Assembly: GCA_963971305.1 (NCBI GenBank)
Contig: OZ020307.1
Coordinates: 9,375,501 to 9,439,500, forward strand
DNA length: 64,000 nt
Reading direction: 5' to 3'
From: Arcuatula senhousia
Lineage: Eukaryota > Mollusca > Bivalvia > Mytilida > Mytilidae
Numbering within the stretch: position 1 is the first letter of the stretch; each line of letters opens with the position of its first letter. This document shows positions 21,007-32,104 of the stretch, in pieces. The notes beneath the pieces are model-generated. The model was not told the origin of the DNA. It ran no database searches and saw nothing but the letters and a program-made list of their open reading frames with translations. The translations under genes were made by a program, and so were the position numbers.

Positions 21007-21477
21007 GATGACTTTTCATTTCCTATTGTGAATTTTCCTTTTCTAGGGGAAGATGTACCACTTGCTCCGTCTTACGGAGTATATATTTCACAGTTGGTAA
21101 GATATGCTCGGATCTGCAGTGGTGTGTCTGATTTTAATGATAAAAACCGGTGTATTACAAAAAAATTACTAAAACAAGGATATCGTTACCACAAATTAGT
21201 GAAGTCGTTTACTAAGTTTTATCATAAATATCTATACCTTATTGGAAAATTTAACTGTACACGACGACTTTTGATTGTAAAGGGAATATCCCATCCAGAT
21301 TTCTACGGTAATGTTGTTTATAGAGCAAATAAATTAAAAAACAATCCCTTGGGAATGCATAATTGGCTTAAAGCTTTATTAAATAAAGGTTATGAAATGG
21401 ATATTTTAGTAAAATCTTTGAATTTAGTCTTCTTTAGTAAAAATATTGATAATTTGATACTTACTTTAAAATGTTAA
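21007..21477 (+). pseudogene. Penelope-like/related reverse transcriptase C-terminal fragment, third lineage
   Basis: An uninterrupted frame from DDFSFPIVNFPFLGEDVPLA through SYGVYISQLVRYARICSGVS, RYHKLVKSFTKFYHKY and HPDFYGNVVYRANKLKN to a stop at 21477. This is the post-palm and thumb region plus a longer C-terminal extension (IRGYEMD-like end) that the dominant lineage lacks. It begins exactly at the SINE tail, so the upstream palm is lost. No catalytic aspartates, so not functional alone. Confidence 0.75.
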
Positions 21478-21611
21478 TTACCTTTTTATACTTATGTCAT
21501 TTTTGAGCATTACAGCGGTCAAGTGTGTCGGTTTTGTGTGATGATGCATCATCAAATCATAAGTGTTTGACGTGTTGTGTCGGATTTAAAATCGACATAC
21601 TTGATTTTTTT

Positions 21612-21637
21612 ACATCACATTACATTACATTACATGC
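21612..21637. repeat. (ACATT)n microsatellite
   Basis: CATCACATTACATTACATTA followed by CATGC. Confidence 0.85.
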
Positions 21638-21789
21638 TTCTTAGCTAGCTGTCAGTAACTTCGAGTGTTCTCAAGAGAGTATCTTTACGTCCCGTTAATT
21701 ACTTGTTGTCCTTTTGTCTCAGATACTCTCTTGTTGAATTGAACTTCTATCGATTTGATTTTTACTGTGTGTTAGTTTGTGCTTTGTTA

Positions 21790-22140
21790 TTGATTATCAT
21801 TAGGGGGAAGGTTGGCGCCAAAAAAATAGTTTAACCCCGCCACATTTTAATGTGCCTGTCCTAAGCCAGGAATCTTTATCAAAGCTTATGTTTGTATTTA
21901 GTCGAATTTATGTTAATTGTTTTTTTGTCAAGAAGATGGTCTTTCAATGCACTTTGGGATTGGGCTTGAATCATATGTATTTTAATTTATTTTCAATCCA
22001 GGGGCCAATTGAAAAACAGCGAGCAGCGACCGCTGGTCACATTGAAGGCTGCTGGCTGTTTTCCATTGTGGATATTTGAAATATACGTTTGTAATGTAGG
22101 TTGTGTCGCGTACACTTATTCCACATCTCATTTTCTTCTA
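21790..22140 (+). repeat. Dispersed repeat family A, best copy
   Basis: Contains GGGGGAAGGTTGGCGCC, TTTAACCCCGCCACATTTTA, TGTGCCTGTCCTAAGCCAGG, ACAGCGAGCAGCGACCGCTG, GGCTGCTGGCTGTTTTCCAT and GTGTCGCGTACACTTATTCC, ending CATCTCATTTTCTTCTATC. I recognise this as a common dispersed mussel repeat but cannot name its class. Non-coding. Confidence 0.7.
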
Positions 22141-22194
22141 TCAAGCTTGTTTCCCAATCCAGGATAAATAAATATGTTTAAACTATAACTACTT

Positions 22195-22565
22195 TGTTGT
22201 CAATTTTTATTTCGAACACCCGTGAAGCTTAGCACTGCTGGTGGAGTTTTAATTCCCCGACGTTAGCCCGCTCCGACACCAACACTTTTGTGTTGGAGAA
22301 CACATCAAAACTTAAAATTATCCGTTTAAATTTCAAAAATGTCTAAAACCTAAGGTTCTTCCTACCCCATACATAGGTTGATCATCTAAGTAATAATTTG
22401 GTTCCCCAGTTTGGTATTTTTGGTTTTACTGTTCTATGCTCTTCATTATCATATAGTGTTTGGCATTTTCAATATTTTTGGTAGAGCGCCTCTGATGAGT
22501 CTTTAATAGACGAAACGCGCGTCAGGTGTAGCAAAATTTATTGTCTGGAACTGTGTTGTCATTTT
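22195..22565 (+). mobile_element. Hammerhead repeat family 1, single + strand copy
   Basis: One complete unit in the opposite orientation to 10040-11020: TTTCGAACACCCGTGAAGC, AGCACTGCTGGTGGAGTTTT, CCAACACTTTTGTGTTGGAG, GGTTCTTCCTACCCCATAC, CTATGCTCTTCATTATC, then the ribozyme and ATTTATTGTCTGGAACT. No open frame. Confidence 0.85.
22483..22532 (+). ncRNA. Hammerhead ribozyme, type I, intact core (family 1)
   Basis: Plus strand: CGCCT, CTGATGA, stem II GTCT/AGAC with loop TTAAT, GAAA, minimal stem III C(GCGC)G, GTC, then AGGTG pairing with CGCCT (one G-U). All catalytic-core residues match the hammerhead consensus; predicted cleavage is after 22523. As a monomer its stem III is weak, so cleavage would be slow unless transcribed next to a second copy. 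Confidence 0.88.
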
Positions 22566-22658
22566 ATTAATGACAGTCTTTCAAAGTACAAATTTTGAAA
22601 AAAAAACGCGAACTTGCACTTTAATTGTTTCTCTGCCAAACGAAGTTATGTTGAATAC

Positions 22659-22800
22659 AGGTAATAATAAAATTACCGAACTTGGATGATCAATCTCAAT
22701 CTCAAAGAGAAAAAAACAAAACAAAACTTAGGAAATTGAAGATCGCAAGTATTTCATTAGAAATGGTTGGTTAAACCAGAATTTATGGCGCGACAAACCT
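22659..22800 (+). repeat. Dispersed repeat family B, 5' part
   Basis: AGGTAATAATAAAATTACCG, AACTTGGATGATC, then AAGATCGCAAGTATTTC and AATTTATGGCGCGACAAACC. It ends against the antisense reverse transcriptase fragment. Confidence 0.6.
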
Positions 22801-23325
22801 TCCTCCCCCATAGCATCTCTCTTGACCATCCTGGTCATATTTGAGATGTAAATCCAAGAATGGGGTGAAACAATTTGAATCGATGGATGATTTTTTTATC
22901 TCTAACTCGAGGATATATCGAAGAAATCCATTTACCAAACGAAGTGGTGTTGAAAGAGAGGACATCATCAATATATCTAAAAGTTAGATTAAAAGACCTT
23001 TCCTCTTTCATTTACTTGTTCTCTACGAGTTCCTTAAGAAATTTAGTCTCACACAAATATAAAAACAATTTGTGCCCTTTATAATGCCAATTTGTTTTTG
23101 AAAAATTTCGAATCCAATTCTAACAAATATGTTGTAAATAAGGAAATCAAGCATACTGCAAACTTGGTCCAATGTGTAACAAATTTTATCTTTATAAGAT
23201 ATTTTAGAAAAAATGTAAAGTTATAACATAATTCTACAAAGTTCCTTGAATTTGAAAAAAGTCTTTTCAAGAAGTTTTTTTTTCAGACGACACTTAAGTT
23301 TTTCGTGTGGCAATGTGGTGTACAA
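22801..23325 (-). pseudogene. Penelope-like reverse transcriptase, other lineage, contains palm motifs
   Basis: Minus strand with frameshifts: FSTLYTTLPHEKLKC (motif A region, about 23320), MLDFLIYNIFVRIG and a degenerate GI-KGTNC (motif B), then SFNLTFRYIDDVLSFN (motif C, YIDD intact, about 22960) and YPLELEIKK-like to LDLHLKYDQDGQ. Indels and stops break it into three frames, so it is inactive. The LDLHLKYDQDG form groups with 20296-20510 rather than with the dominant subfamily. Confidence 0.7.
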
Positions 23326-23329
23326 AGTT

Positions 23330-24995
23330 GAAAAGTGTTCACAGAATGAACCTCAGAAAATGACCAGAATCAGAAATAATCTAACATATGTTTTGAGTTT
23401 TAAAATCCACATATTAGTATGATTGATTGCAGTATGATCATAAATAGTGTCAGTGTATACTTGTTGTCCCTATTTGACAGCAAACAAGATCTTAGTAAGT
23501 TGAACGGACATCATCAAATTATATCATGAAATGCGACGAAAGGACTTTCTTGTTTTTTTTACGGGTTTCTAAATAAATAAACCTTTCTTGCTGAGGTTGA
23601 GATATCTGCAGCTTTGTGTCCCTATTTCGTTGATGAGACGACCCAACTGAATTGAATTTGATGCTGTGACATTCCTCTATGGCGACGGATCTACGACGTC
23701 ATGATCCTGGTATTGACCAGTCAATCAGGCTTCAACTGTTATCTCTGTGAGGAATATTCTTTTCAACTGGTTTGGATAGTTCAAGTTTGAAAAAGTAACG
23801 CGGCTTAATTGTATATAGTTAAGTTATAATTGAGTATACCTATTTATACAAGTTTTCAAGAAAGCATGTTTTATTGTTTCCGGGTAAATCACACCTATTT
23901 TCTAAAAACGCGTTTTACAAAGTCAATTGTCTGTAAAACAATCTAAGATATAAAACCAAATAAAACTTAAATGTTAAATACACAATTCATTAGGATAATA
24001 ACTACTTGCCTTGAACATTTCCTAAATCAAAACTGTAATGTTAAGCAAATGGTAATTCGTTTGTGGTTGAAGAGTCGAGGACATTGGCAGTCATTTGTAA
24101 TTGAAATGTAAAGGAAGTAGAGATTCATACGTAATAAATCTAAAAAAATGTTGTCAAAATGTAGAAAAGTCTTTATAATAAAACTAGGTTGTACAAACTT
24201 ATTTTTATGTAAGCTTCAATGTAGTATTCTTAAGGACAGAAATATGTTTTGACATTAAAATTAAAATCATCTATTGGTTCTACTTTACTTCTTTCAATTT
24301 TCCAGTAACTTTTAATGTATATTGTCCTTTTTCTTGACTTTTTTGCACTTTTTAAGATTAATCATTTTCATGTGGTACTTTTCAAATGAGTAAAACGTTT
24401 TTAAAAGACTTCATGAACTCAAAACCGAGATGTTGCGACGACATTTTCATCTTTAGGTTACATGTTGTCGAAATGACGATAATCAGATGAGAATAAGTGT
24501 ACACGACATAATCTTAACACGATGTATAGGATGAAACAATCTAAATCTTATCGAAGTATTAAATGCTTTCAATATTGCTTGAAATTTCAGCAATTTCAAA
24601 TTTTCATCTGTGCACCATTGCCTTGTTTCGTCGTTTTTTTAACATTTTTAAATGATCACCAATTCTTAATTTGCTATTCCTTTCATGGCATGTACCAAGT
24701 ATATTTTGGCTTTACATTTAAGTGCTAATGTTATAAGACTATGTTGCTTTGAAAAATAAGTATCTTTTCAATTAATATCAATGAATAAAAACGTCACGGC
24801 ATACAGGGACATCATTTATCAAGTTGACTTTTTAACAGAAGTTAAGATGAATCAATCGTGCTTATGTGTTTCAGCTAATTAATTGTAATGACTTTGAATA
24901 AATGTCATGTGTAAAATATCGACTTTCTTCCTAATTTCATTACCAGTGGCCGTTTTCTCTAAATTACTTTGTAATTTGTTTGTTTTATATAGCTG
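23330..24995. other. Unassigned AT-rich sequence
   Basis: No supported gene. A short AGATGAGAATAAGTGTACAC block at about 24486 resembles the inverted end of family A. Confidence 0.4.
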
Positions 24996-24999
24996 ACAA

Positions 25000-25700
25000 A
25001 AGAGACCTTAAAGGGTCGGGTGAGCAATTAAGACCCTTGTTTTCAATGTTTCTTATGATCTATAGCTTTGAAAATAGACATAACAACTATCATTAAGATA
25101 TTTTAAAGGTAAGATTAAAGAAATCGAATTCAAATACCTATACCTTATTGTTTGAAGCTCTTAATCATAGTTAATCATTTCACTTATTGATTTTTAACTG
25201 TTTTGTGTATATGCTGTATGTTTCCACTTTTAGCACATTTTGTCAAAGTCCATATGAGGTTATTTCATCACTAATAGTCTGTCGTCTGTTAACAAATTCG
25301 AAAATCTTTTTCTCTGAAATATCTTTACCAATTTGACTCATGTTTTGCTATATATAATACATATTGGCAACAAACGACCCTAATTTTGATTAAAACTGAT
25401 AAATACATGACCGCCTTTTCTAACGCTAGAAATTGGATTAATCACACAAGATTGCTTATAACTCAGTATCTTTAACAGAAAAGAAAACCTAAAGGATCTA
25501 AGGCTTTTCAGAATAAAAACGTTCTACCAGTCTTTATTAGTTCTTTGAAGTTGTTTGATTACCCTTTTCAGGAATAATGGCTCTTGAAAGGTTGAAAATA
25601 GGATTTTTCAGGTTTTTGCCCTATTGAATATAACAACTGCAGATAGAGAAAAGCTGTTGCTAACTTATACTTACAGCTCATTGAGCTATATACATGATAT
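25000..25700. repeat. Diverged copies of the bivalve 'GGTGAGC...' repeat
   Basis: 25003-25045 has AAAGGGTCGGGTGAGCAATT and AAGACCC (a terminal motif); 25240-25700 has TATGAGGTTATTTCATC, TCTGTCGTCTGTTAAC, TTTGCCCTATTGAATATAAC and AGATAGAGAAAAGCTGTTGC, as in 57050-58250. No coding function. Confidence 0.5.
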
Positions 25701-26039
25701 AATTCCATCGAACGAATAATATCCTTTTGGGTCATTTAATTACAAAGAAAACGAATAAAATAATATTTTTTTCACTGTTTGAATCAAATAAAAATATTTT
25801 TCTATTCTACTTGTTTTTTACTTTTTAAAAATTAATAAAAATCAATGTTACTAAAATTTATACGTTTATACCATCACTTAAAAGGTGTTATAAATATTTT
25901 TGAAAACTTGAAAAAAAACGGTCAGTTAATATGTGATAAAAATATTTTCAAAAATTTCATAACAAAATGAGGAAGACCACTGTCAAATGCCTGAGAGAAA
26001 AACACAAATCAAGGCATCTATACCGGAGAAATTGAATAT

Positions 26040-26180
26040 CAAAATTGCCCTGACTTGGTACAGGCATTTAAAAAGAAAGGGAATGTAAAACCAGATTTTA
26101 TTGCCCAAACCTCCCTCATCGTTGTATTCCTAGCGTCCGGTAGTAACATTAAGCACAAAGCGGTTGTCAGACATAAAATG
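26040..26180 (+). repeat. Dispersed repeat family B, 3' part
   Basis: CCCTGACTTGGTACAGGCAT, CCCAAACCTCCCTC, GCGTCCGGTAGTAACATTAA and GCGGTTGTCAGACAT in family order. Confidence 0.6.
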
Positions 26181-26199
26181 GATATTGTTTTTTGTTATT

Positions 26200-27385
26200 G
26201 TTACTTTGTACTTAAATGTCATGATTTCAAACCGTCATGTGGATCTATATAACTGATTCCTACAACTATGAATTCATTTTTAAAATAAACTGATTAAACA
26301 CGTAATAACTAGTAAAGCCAAAAATCTCTTGAACAGACCTACATTACTTGACAAGTTTTGTTTACACTGAATTTGTTCATTGTTCATTGTTCATTAGTGC
26401 TAACAGTTTAAGTTCAATTTAAAAGCGTATCTTTAAGGCCGACCCAGTAGTGTCCAGCATATTAATTCTTTATTTTATTGGACAGATCTTGATTTCAGTA
26501 GATCTACTTGAAGAAGAATATACTATATTTGTACTGAATTTCTTGAAATACTCGACATTTTGAGAGTCAAGTAAGTCTAAAAGTTGTCAAGTAATGTTTG
26601 TCCGTTCCTGAGGTGAAAAGGTTCTCCTGGTCAACAAGAATAAATTCGGCGAAAAGTACGAAACATCATGCTGGACATACACAACTTTACCAAACACTTC
26701 AATTTACTCTTTTGTTTTCGTAAGCTTATGCTGCGAGTACATCTATATTAGTACTTACGTTCTTCGAATAACATGATGAGGGTTTCAATTGATTTTAGTG
26801 TAAAAATAACGCCATATACTGGCTTCATTTGTCTACTAAGTCAAAAGATGATATTATGATGGATTTCAAGGAAGCGTTAACATTTACGATCGTGTAAATG
26901 TAAATGCTTTTAGCTAATAAATAATAATTACTTTAAGTCAATGCCGTGTGTTAAATTCCGGCATTGTTACTAATTTCATTAGCAATGACTGTTTTTTCTT
27001 AATCACTTTCAACATGTCTCTAAATATTTGAAAACTATGAATGTTTTACAACATAATGTTCAGCAAATGATTTCAAAATGGAAACACATTTAAATTTTAA
27101 CTTAGCAAGTAATATAACAAACTACAAATATGAATTTAGCTTGAGAACTTAGTTAATAGCACTAAGAGTTAACAATGTGAATACACGATGTTTTTTGGAG
27201 TTTGTTTCAGGGTGCTTTTATAAATTGTCTGTTTTTTTAATCTTTTTGTAGGTAAGCTGATGGGTGTGTGTTTGCTTGTTCAGACTTTCGACTTGCTACC
27301 TTTTTGCTTCTTTAAATTGTTAACAAAGTAAAGGGATATGCATGTATGTCTAAAAAAAGAACGAATATACATAAGACCAATTATT
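26200..27385. other. Unassigned sequence with a short (TTCATTG)n run
   Basis: Three TTCATTG-type units lie at about 26375-26398. No gene supported. Confidence 0.4.
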
Positions 27386-28320
27386 CGACATGCTCAATTT
27401 TCTTATCGACAACATATTTGTTCAGTTTGGTGGACGTGTTTTTCAGCAAACAATAGGGATTCCGATGGGCACTAATATTTGTGCACTTTTGCTTGCTGAT
27501 TTGTTTCTACCTTCATATGAAGCAGACTTCTTACAATCTTTTCCAGACAAAAAAGATCATAGACTACATGTAGCTCTCTCTTTTTACCTCAAGTTCCGTT
27601 ATAGTGGTGATGTCTTCACTAAACAATTCTCGATTTGGTGACTTTCTCCATTACATAGGAACTTGGGATAAAGGACACAACGGATTCTAGGAAGTCTGCT
27701 GCGTATTTAAATCTAAATCTTGAAATTGACTCTCAAGGAAGACTTTCAACAAAGTTCTATGACAAACGTGATGACTTTAACTTTCCAATCGTCAACTTTT
27801 CCTTTTTGTGTAGCAACATTAGTCCGCTCCTGCTTATGGTGTCTTCCTATCACAGTTGATTCATTACTCCAAAGCTAATGGGAATTACATCGATTTCTTT
27901 GGCAGAGTGTAACGTTTAACACTGAAAATTCGGACACAAGGTGTTGCTCCACGATTGTTGTCTTCGCTCAAGAAATTTTACGGTAGACACCGTGAACTCG
28001 TAGACAAATATGGGATATCTATTTCTCAAATGAGTGCAGATGTTGGTTTGTCAAAGAAATTTTTTTTGCCTTTCTTATCCGGATTTGACACACTGAATTG
28101 GAAATAATAAGCAACGTGACGGGTGTGCTATAGCAGACAGGAACCGCTTTTCCGGAGCACCTGAGTTCACTCTTGTTACAACTTGTTCGCGTTGTTGATT
28201 TCCGTTCGTTTTTTTGTGTTTCCTCGTACTGTTTATGTTCGTGTTTACCGGTTTCGTCGTTGCCCTTTCGGATTTTTGACACTCGAATGCTCCATTGGTG
28301 CCTCTTTGCTTCTTTCTATG
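27386..28320 (+). pseudogene. Penelope-like element: reverse transcriptase from motif B onward, with 3' UTR
   Basis: The frame 27390-27641 begins MLNFLIDNIFVQFGG and includes motif B GIPMGTN; motif C reads FRYSGDV instead of FRYIDDV, destroying the catalytic aspartates. After 27641 the reading is frameshifted but continues through YDKRDDFNF-like, SAPAYGV, SSLKKFYGRHRELVDKYGIS and MSADVGLS (about 28055), then the 3' UTR to about 28320. Truncated upstream of motif B. Confidence 0.85.
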
Positions 28321-28399
28321 ATATCTTTCTGTGCTGTCAGTTTTTCTTTGTTGTGTTTCGATCTTTTGTTCATACTTATCAACGTTTATAATGTAAATT

Positions 28400-29005
28400 T
28401 CTTTTTGGGTAAATAAAAGCAGTCCAGCTTTTTACTAATATTAGTTTTAATCAACTAAAATTAGTCACATGAACATGTCTATACCAATAATGAGCGCATT
28501 AGCCTTCAGAAGAAAATTCATTTTGTTCTACATCCTTAAGTTCTTAATTTCTATGACTATTAACATGTTACATGAAAGATGAAGTAGGTCTCCGATATCT
28601 TGTATACTGGCTTCATTTGTCAAGTATGCTTTTAGAGTTAACTTTTCAATGGATTGCAAGGAAGTAAAGATCAATCAATCGTGTAAATGTATTTAAACTG
28701 ATTCATAGTATATTTTTTTCAAATTAATGTCGTTTGTAAAATATCGACTGTGTTATTAATATCTTTACCATTTCAACATCATTAAAAACTAACAATGTCG
28801 TATTTTAACTTTTGCTTTTTTATATTTGTCTATTTTGTAATTTGACAAATAGGATGGGGTATTCAAAATTAATCCACTAAATATCATCATCTTCTTCGTG
28901 TGTGTTAGCAGCCGGTCGGGGAATTACGGATGCTGTTCATATTGTTGCTATTACCGGTTTACCATTTGTAGACTCTTGTATTGTTGCTGATAAGTATCAG
29001 TATGT
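28400..29005. other. Unassigned sequence
   Basis: No supported gene or repeat before the reverse transcriptase relic at 29010. Confidence 0.4.
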
Positions 29006-29009
29006 AGAG

Positions 29010-29390
29010 TTTAGTTTGACACAAAAATTGCTATCACAGGCTGAGGTTATGTTGCTCCTCGGTGGTTGTCTTCACTCAATAAATTTTACGATAGACATCA
29101 TGCACTCGTAGACATATATGGGATTTCTGTTTCCCAGACGAGTGCAACTGTTGGTTTGTCGTAGAGTTTTTTTTGTCTTCCTTAACTCGATTTTACACAC
29201 TGAATTGAAAATTAGCGGCGACTTTAGTTCGCGTTGTTGATTTCTGTTCGGTTGATTTTGTTTTTTTTTGTGTTTTCTCGTGCTGCTCTTATTTGTGTTT
29301 ACCGGTTTTGTCGTTGCCTTTTCATACTTTTGACACTCGAATGCCCCATTTGTGCCTCTTTTTGCTTCTCGTATGCAGTTATTCAACATC
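29010..29390 (+). mobile_element. Penelope-like element: reverse transcriptase end and 3' UTR
   Basis: Begins SLTQKLLSQAEVMLLLGGC-like, then F-RHHALVDIYGISVSQTSA, stop, then 3' UTR (CGCGTTGTTGATTTCTGTTC, GACACTCGAATGCCCCATTT). Diverged and 5'-truncated. Confidence 0.7.
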
Positions 29391-29394
29391 TCAT

Positions 29395-30145
29395 TTATTT
29401 TTCAATTTGTTACGTAACTCTAATGCGATAAATATTTTTATAAGCTTGAAAATAAAAGTGTCCTCAAAGCAAATTAGACAAAAACAAAAATGCTTTTTCT
29501 TCTAAGTTTAAATTAAACTTTTAGTTTATTAGCTAAAAGACATTTAATTCTAATGCAACATTAATTTCAAAGGGAATTAAAAATGGTAATGATGTAACAT
29601 AAAGGGTTCTTTCATATCCATTCCGTTTTTTAAATGCTCAACATTTTGGCTGATCTTTATATATGAGCAAGAATTTGAATTAAAGGAAACTTTACAAAAA
29701 TGTTCTTTAAAATGTTAAAGGTCGTATCTTTTCAAAGTTTAACTAACCATTACAAAACATGGTAAATCAGACCATTAATTGTAATTAGTAATAATGTGCG
29801 CAATTGCAAGTTATCAAGGGGTGGTTTATGTCGAAGCTTTTCAAATTTCCATCCCGTCATTCATATTGTGTGGCGCTTCAAATTACTACCATGACTGATT
29901 TGTCTTTTAAGACAAAAGCATAAGGGTTCCCAGAGTACCGGGAAATCAAGAAATATCACAAATTTCTGTTTTTTTCTCTTTGTCGGTAAAAATCCGTGAG
30001 TTAAAAAAAAGGGAAAAAAATCCATGAAAACAACGGAAAAAATTCAAAACCTCAAGTAACTGTTCTACTTTTCCAAAATGTACCGCGTCAATATGTCCAG
30101 GATAGCGGTTAATATAACAATGTTTCATGTGTGTTTGAATCATAT
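29395..30145. other. Unassigned sequence
   Basis: No recognised gene. A minus-strand frame at 29946-30143 (MIQTHMKHCYINRYPGHIDA...) ends against the MITE at 30147 and is not identified. Confidence 0.35.
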
Positions 30146-30146
30146 A

Positions 30147-30626
30147 CTCATGGAAAAAAGGAACTGTGCATAGCTATTTGAAATCAATTGTACGTAAATT
30201 TCTCCTTGTCAGAAAATCGTAAAAAATACAGTTATCGAGTTGCAATTTTCACTGAATGTCGTGTGGACTATGCAGATCATTTTCGGGAAAAAACTCCAAA
30301 ATGTTTTAATTCCAGATTTTGAGATTTAAAAAACACTTTTTTATCCCCAAAATGAAAAATGAAAATTTTCACCCAAAATTTAAGCTGTTAACTCTTAATC
30401 ACCAGTAAAAATAAGCTTAGAAAACTTAATTTCAAAAATTTGCGTTGTTTCCAAAGTGTGCTTTTGTGAATTCCAAATTGTAACTTCCTGGTTTCAAACT
30501 GCAAACCAAACATCTTTTAGGGGCCTAAAAATGAATTTTTTTCTCAATATCTTTAGAATAAGGATTTGCAAAACATATTGAATTTCTGATTTTTCAAAGT
30601 AATGCACAGTTCCTTTTTTCCATTAG
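30147..30626. mobile_element. MITE with 24-bp terminal inverted repeats, TA target site
   Basis: Left end CTCATGGAAAAAAGGAACTG(TGCA); right end is its reverse complement with one difference (CTAATGG...). Both are flanked by TA (30145-30146, 30627-30628), or TATA if extended. This is the signature of a Tc1/mariner-superfamily non-autonomous element of about 480 bp. The interior is AT-rich and has no transposase. Confidence 0.85.
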
Positions 30627-30639
30627 TATATTTAATGAA

Positions 30640-31205
30640 CCATTGTCAACACACTTAGATAGATTAGTTGGATGAGAGTGGATGAGAGTGAATAGTTGTT
30701 TTTTTTCGGTTGTAAAAAAAGGACCTTGAAAATAGCTGAAAAAACTTTGAAGAATGTTTGAAGTCATGTTTTATTCTATATTATGTTCTATGTAGCAAAT
30801 CAGTCCATTCGATACGTAGATTTATCAATAATTTCATGTCTGTAAACAACCTTCCAAAAGGTTAATCTTTGATTGGTTGCCAGCTGCAGAACTAGCAGAT
30901 ATTTTGCAAACATAAAGCATCAGTGCATCGACGGTAGAATGAATGAATACCCTTGGTAATCATGAAATGTTAATGTCTGTCCGTGGCATTTCAGTTGGAA
31001 GATTAATGACACTTTACTTGTTTTAGATACTTAATTACATATAAATTTATTCAAAGACCGCTTTATTGGTGGTCATAAAACGAAGTAGTAAACTTTTTTC
31101 AGCTCTATTATCACCAGAATAGGAGACAATAAATTTATTCTTCCTGTCTGTTTGTTTTCAATAAAATATGGATACTTAAAAGTTCATAAAACCCCAAGGC
31201 AATTA
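30640..31205. other. Unassigned sequence
   Basis: Only a short GGATGAGAGT direct repeat at about 30670-30690 was noted. Confidence 0.4.
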
Positions 31206-31285
31206 AAATTCAGTCTCACTCAAATCCATCCTATTATATCCCTATAATACAAATACCAAAACGGGTATAAAACGGGTAATTTGAT

Positions 31286-31333
31286 TATGCTGTATATGCA
31301 TATTTCAAGGGGAAACCTCTCATCAGCAGCATT
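31286..31333 (-). ncRNA. Hammerhead ribozyme, type I, intact core, AUA site (family 2, copy 1)
   Basis: Minus strand: ATGCTG, CTGATGA, stem II GAGG/CCTT with a short loop, GAAA, minimal stem III TA(TGCA)TA, cleavage triplet ATA, then CAGCAT, which pairs perfectly with ATGCTG (6-bp stem I). Every invariant core position fits the hammerhead consensus, and NUH with H=A is a permitted site. Stem III has only 2 bp plus the A15.1-U16.1 pair, as in family 1. Confidence 0.75.
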
Positions 31334-31669
31334 TGATTCAAAACATAGGAAGGTCAAAACCCAAAAGTATTGAACAACACAAATACTCGGGACCAAAAAA
31401 TCCGAACATGGAAGCCAAATCCAGAACCTATGATATCGATCACGTGCAGTACAAGGAAAGAAACCTGGTGTTTTAAATGATTTTGAATTTAACAAAAGGA
31501 AATTTCAACGACAAAATAGTATTAAATTTAATTAGTTAATTCATGTCAGACAAGTCTGACGACCAGGCTTGTGACTTCTCTCGGGGACCTCTGGTCCACC
31601 AGCAGCGGTTATCGACCCAGTGGTTTAAAAATACAAATACCAAAACGGATATAAAACAGGTAATTTGGT

Positions 31670-31717
31670 TATGCTGTATATGCATATTTCAAGGAGTAAC
31701 CTCTCATCAGAAGCATT
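31670..31717 (-). ncRNA. Hammerhead ribozyme, intact core, AUA site (family 2, copy 2)
   Basis: Same design one unit (about 384 bp) away: CTGATGA, stem II GAGG(TTACT)CCTT, GAAA, TA(TGCA)TA, ATA, CAGCAT. Stem I has one mismatch at the core-proximal pair (ATGCTT). With copy 1 this defines an about 384-nt ribozyme-bounded monomer. Confidence 0.75.
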
Positions 31718-32057
31718 TGAATCAAAACATTGGAAGGTCAAAGCCCAAAAGTATTGAACAACGAAAAGTACTCGAGACCAAAAAAGTCCGAGCAAGGAAG
31801 CCAAATCTAGCACCGAAGATATCGACCATGTGCAGTTCAAGGAAAGAAACCTTGTATTTTAAACAAATTTGAATTTAACAAACGGAAATTTCAACGACAA
31901 AATAGTATTAAATGTAATTGGTAAATTCGTGTCAGACAAGTCTGGCGACCAGGCTTGTGATTACCCTTGGGGACCTCTGTTCCACCAGCAGCGGTTATCG
32001 ACCCGGTGGTTTCAAAATACAAATATCAAAACGGATATAAAACAGGTAATTTGGTTC

Positions 32058-32104
32058 ACTGCTGTATATCTATATTTCAAGGAGAAACTTCTCATCATAA
32101 TGAT
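32058..32104 (-). ncRNA. Hammerhead relic (family 2, copy 3)
   Basis: Reads TATGATGA instead of CTGATGA, with GAAA, stem III and CAGCAG retained. The invariant C of the core is changed; predicted inactive. Confidence 0.6.

Noticed and set aside
29946..30143. Minus-strand 65-codon frame (contains HCYINRYPGHIDAVHF)
   Set aside because: It looks less random than most, but no family is recognised, the composition is ordinary and it ends against a MITE. Not enough to call a gene.
31543..31872. 109-codon frame with homologous frames at 31869-32180 and 20057-20251
   Set aside because: Similarity between frames reflects the shared hammerhead repeat unit; the frames occur in different registers and strands and are not conserved as protein.
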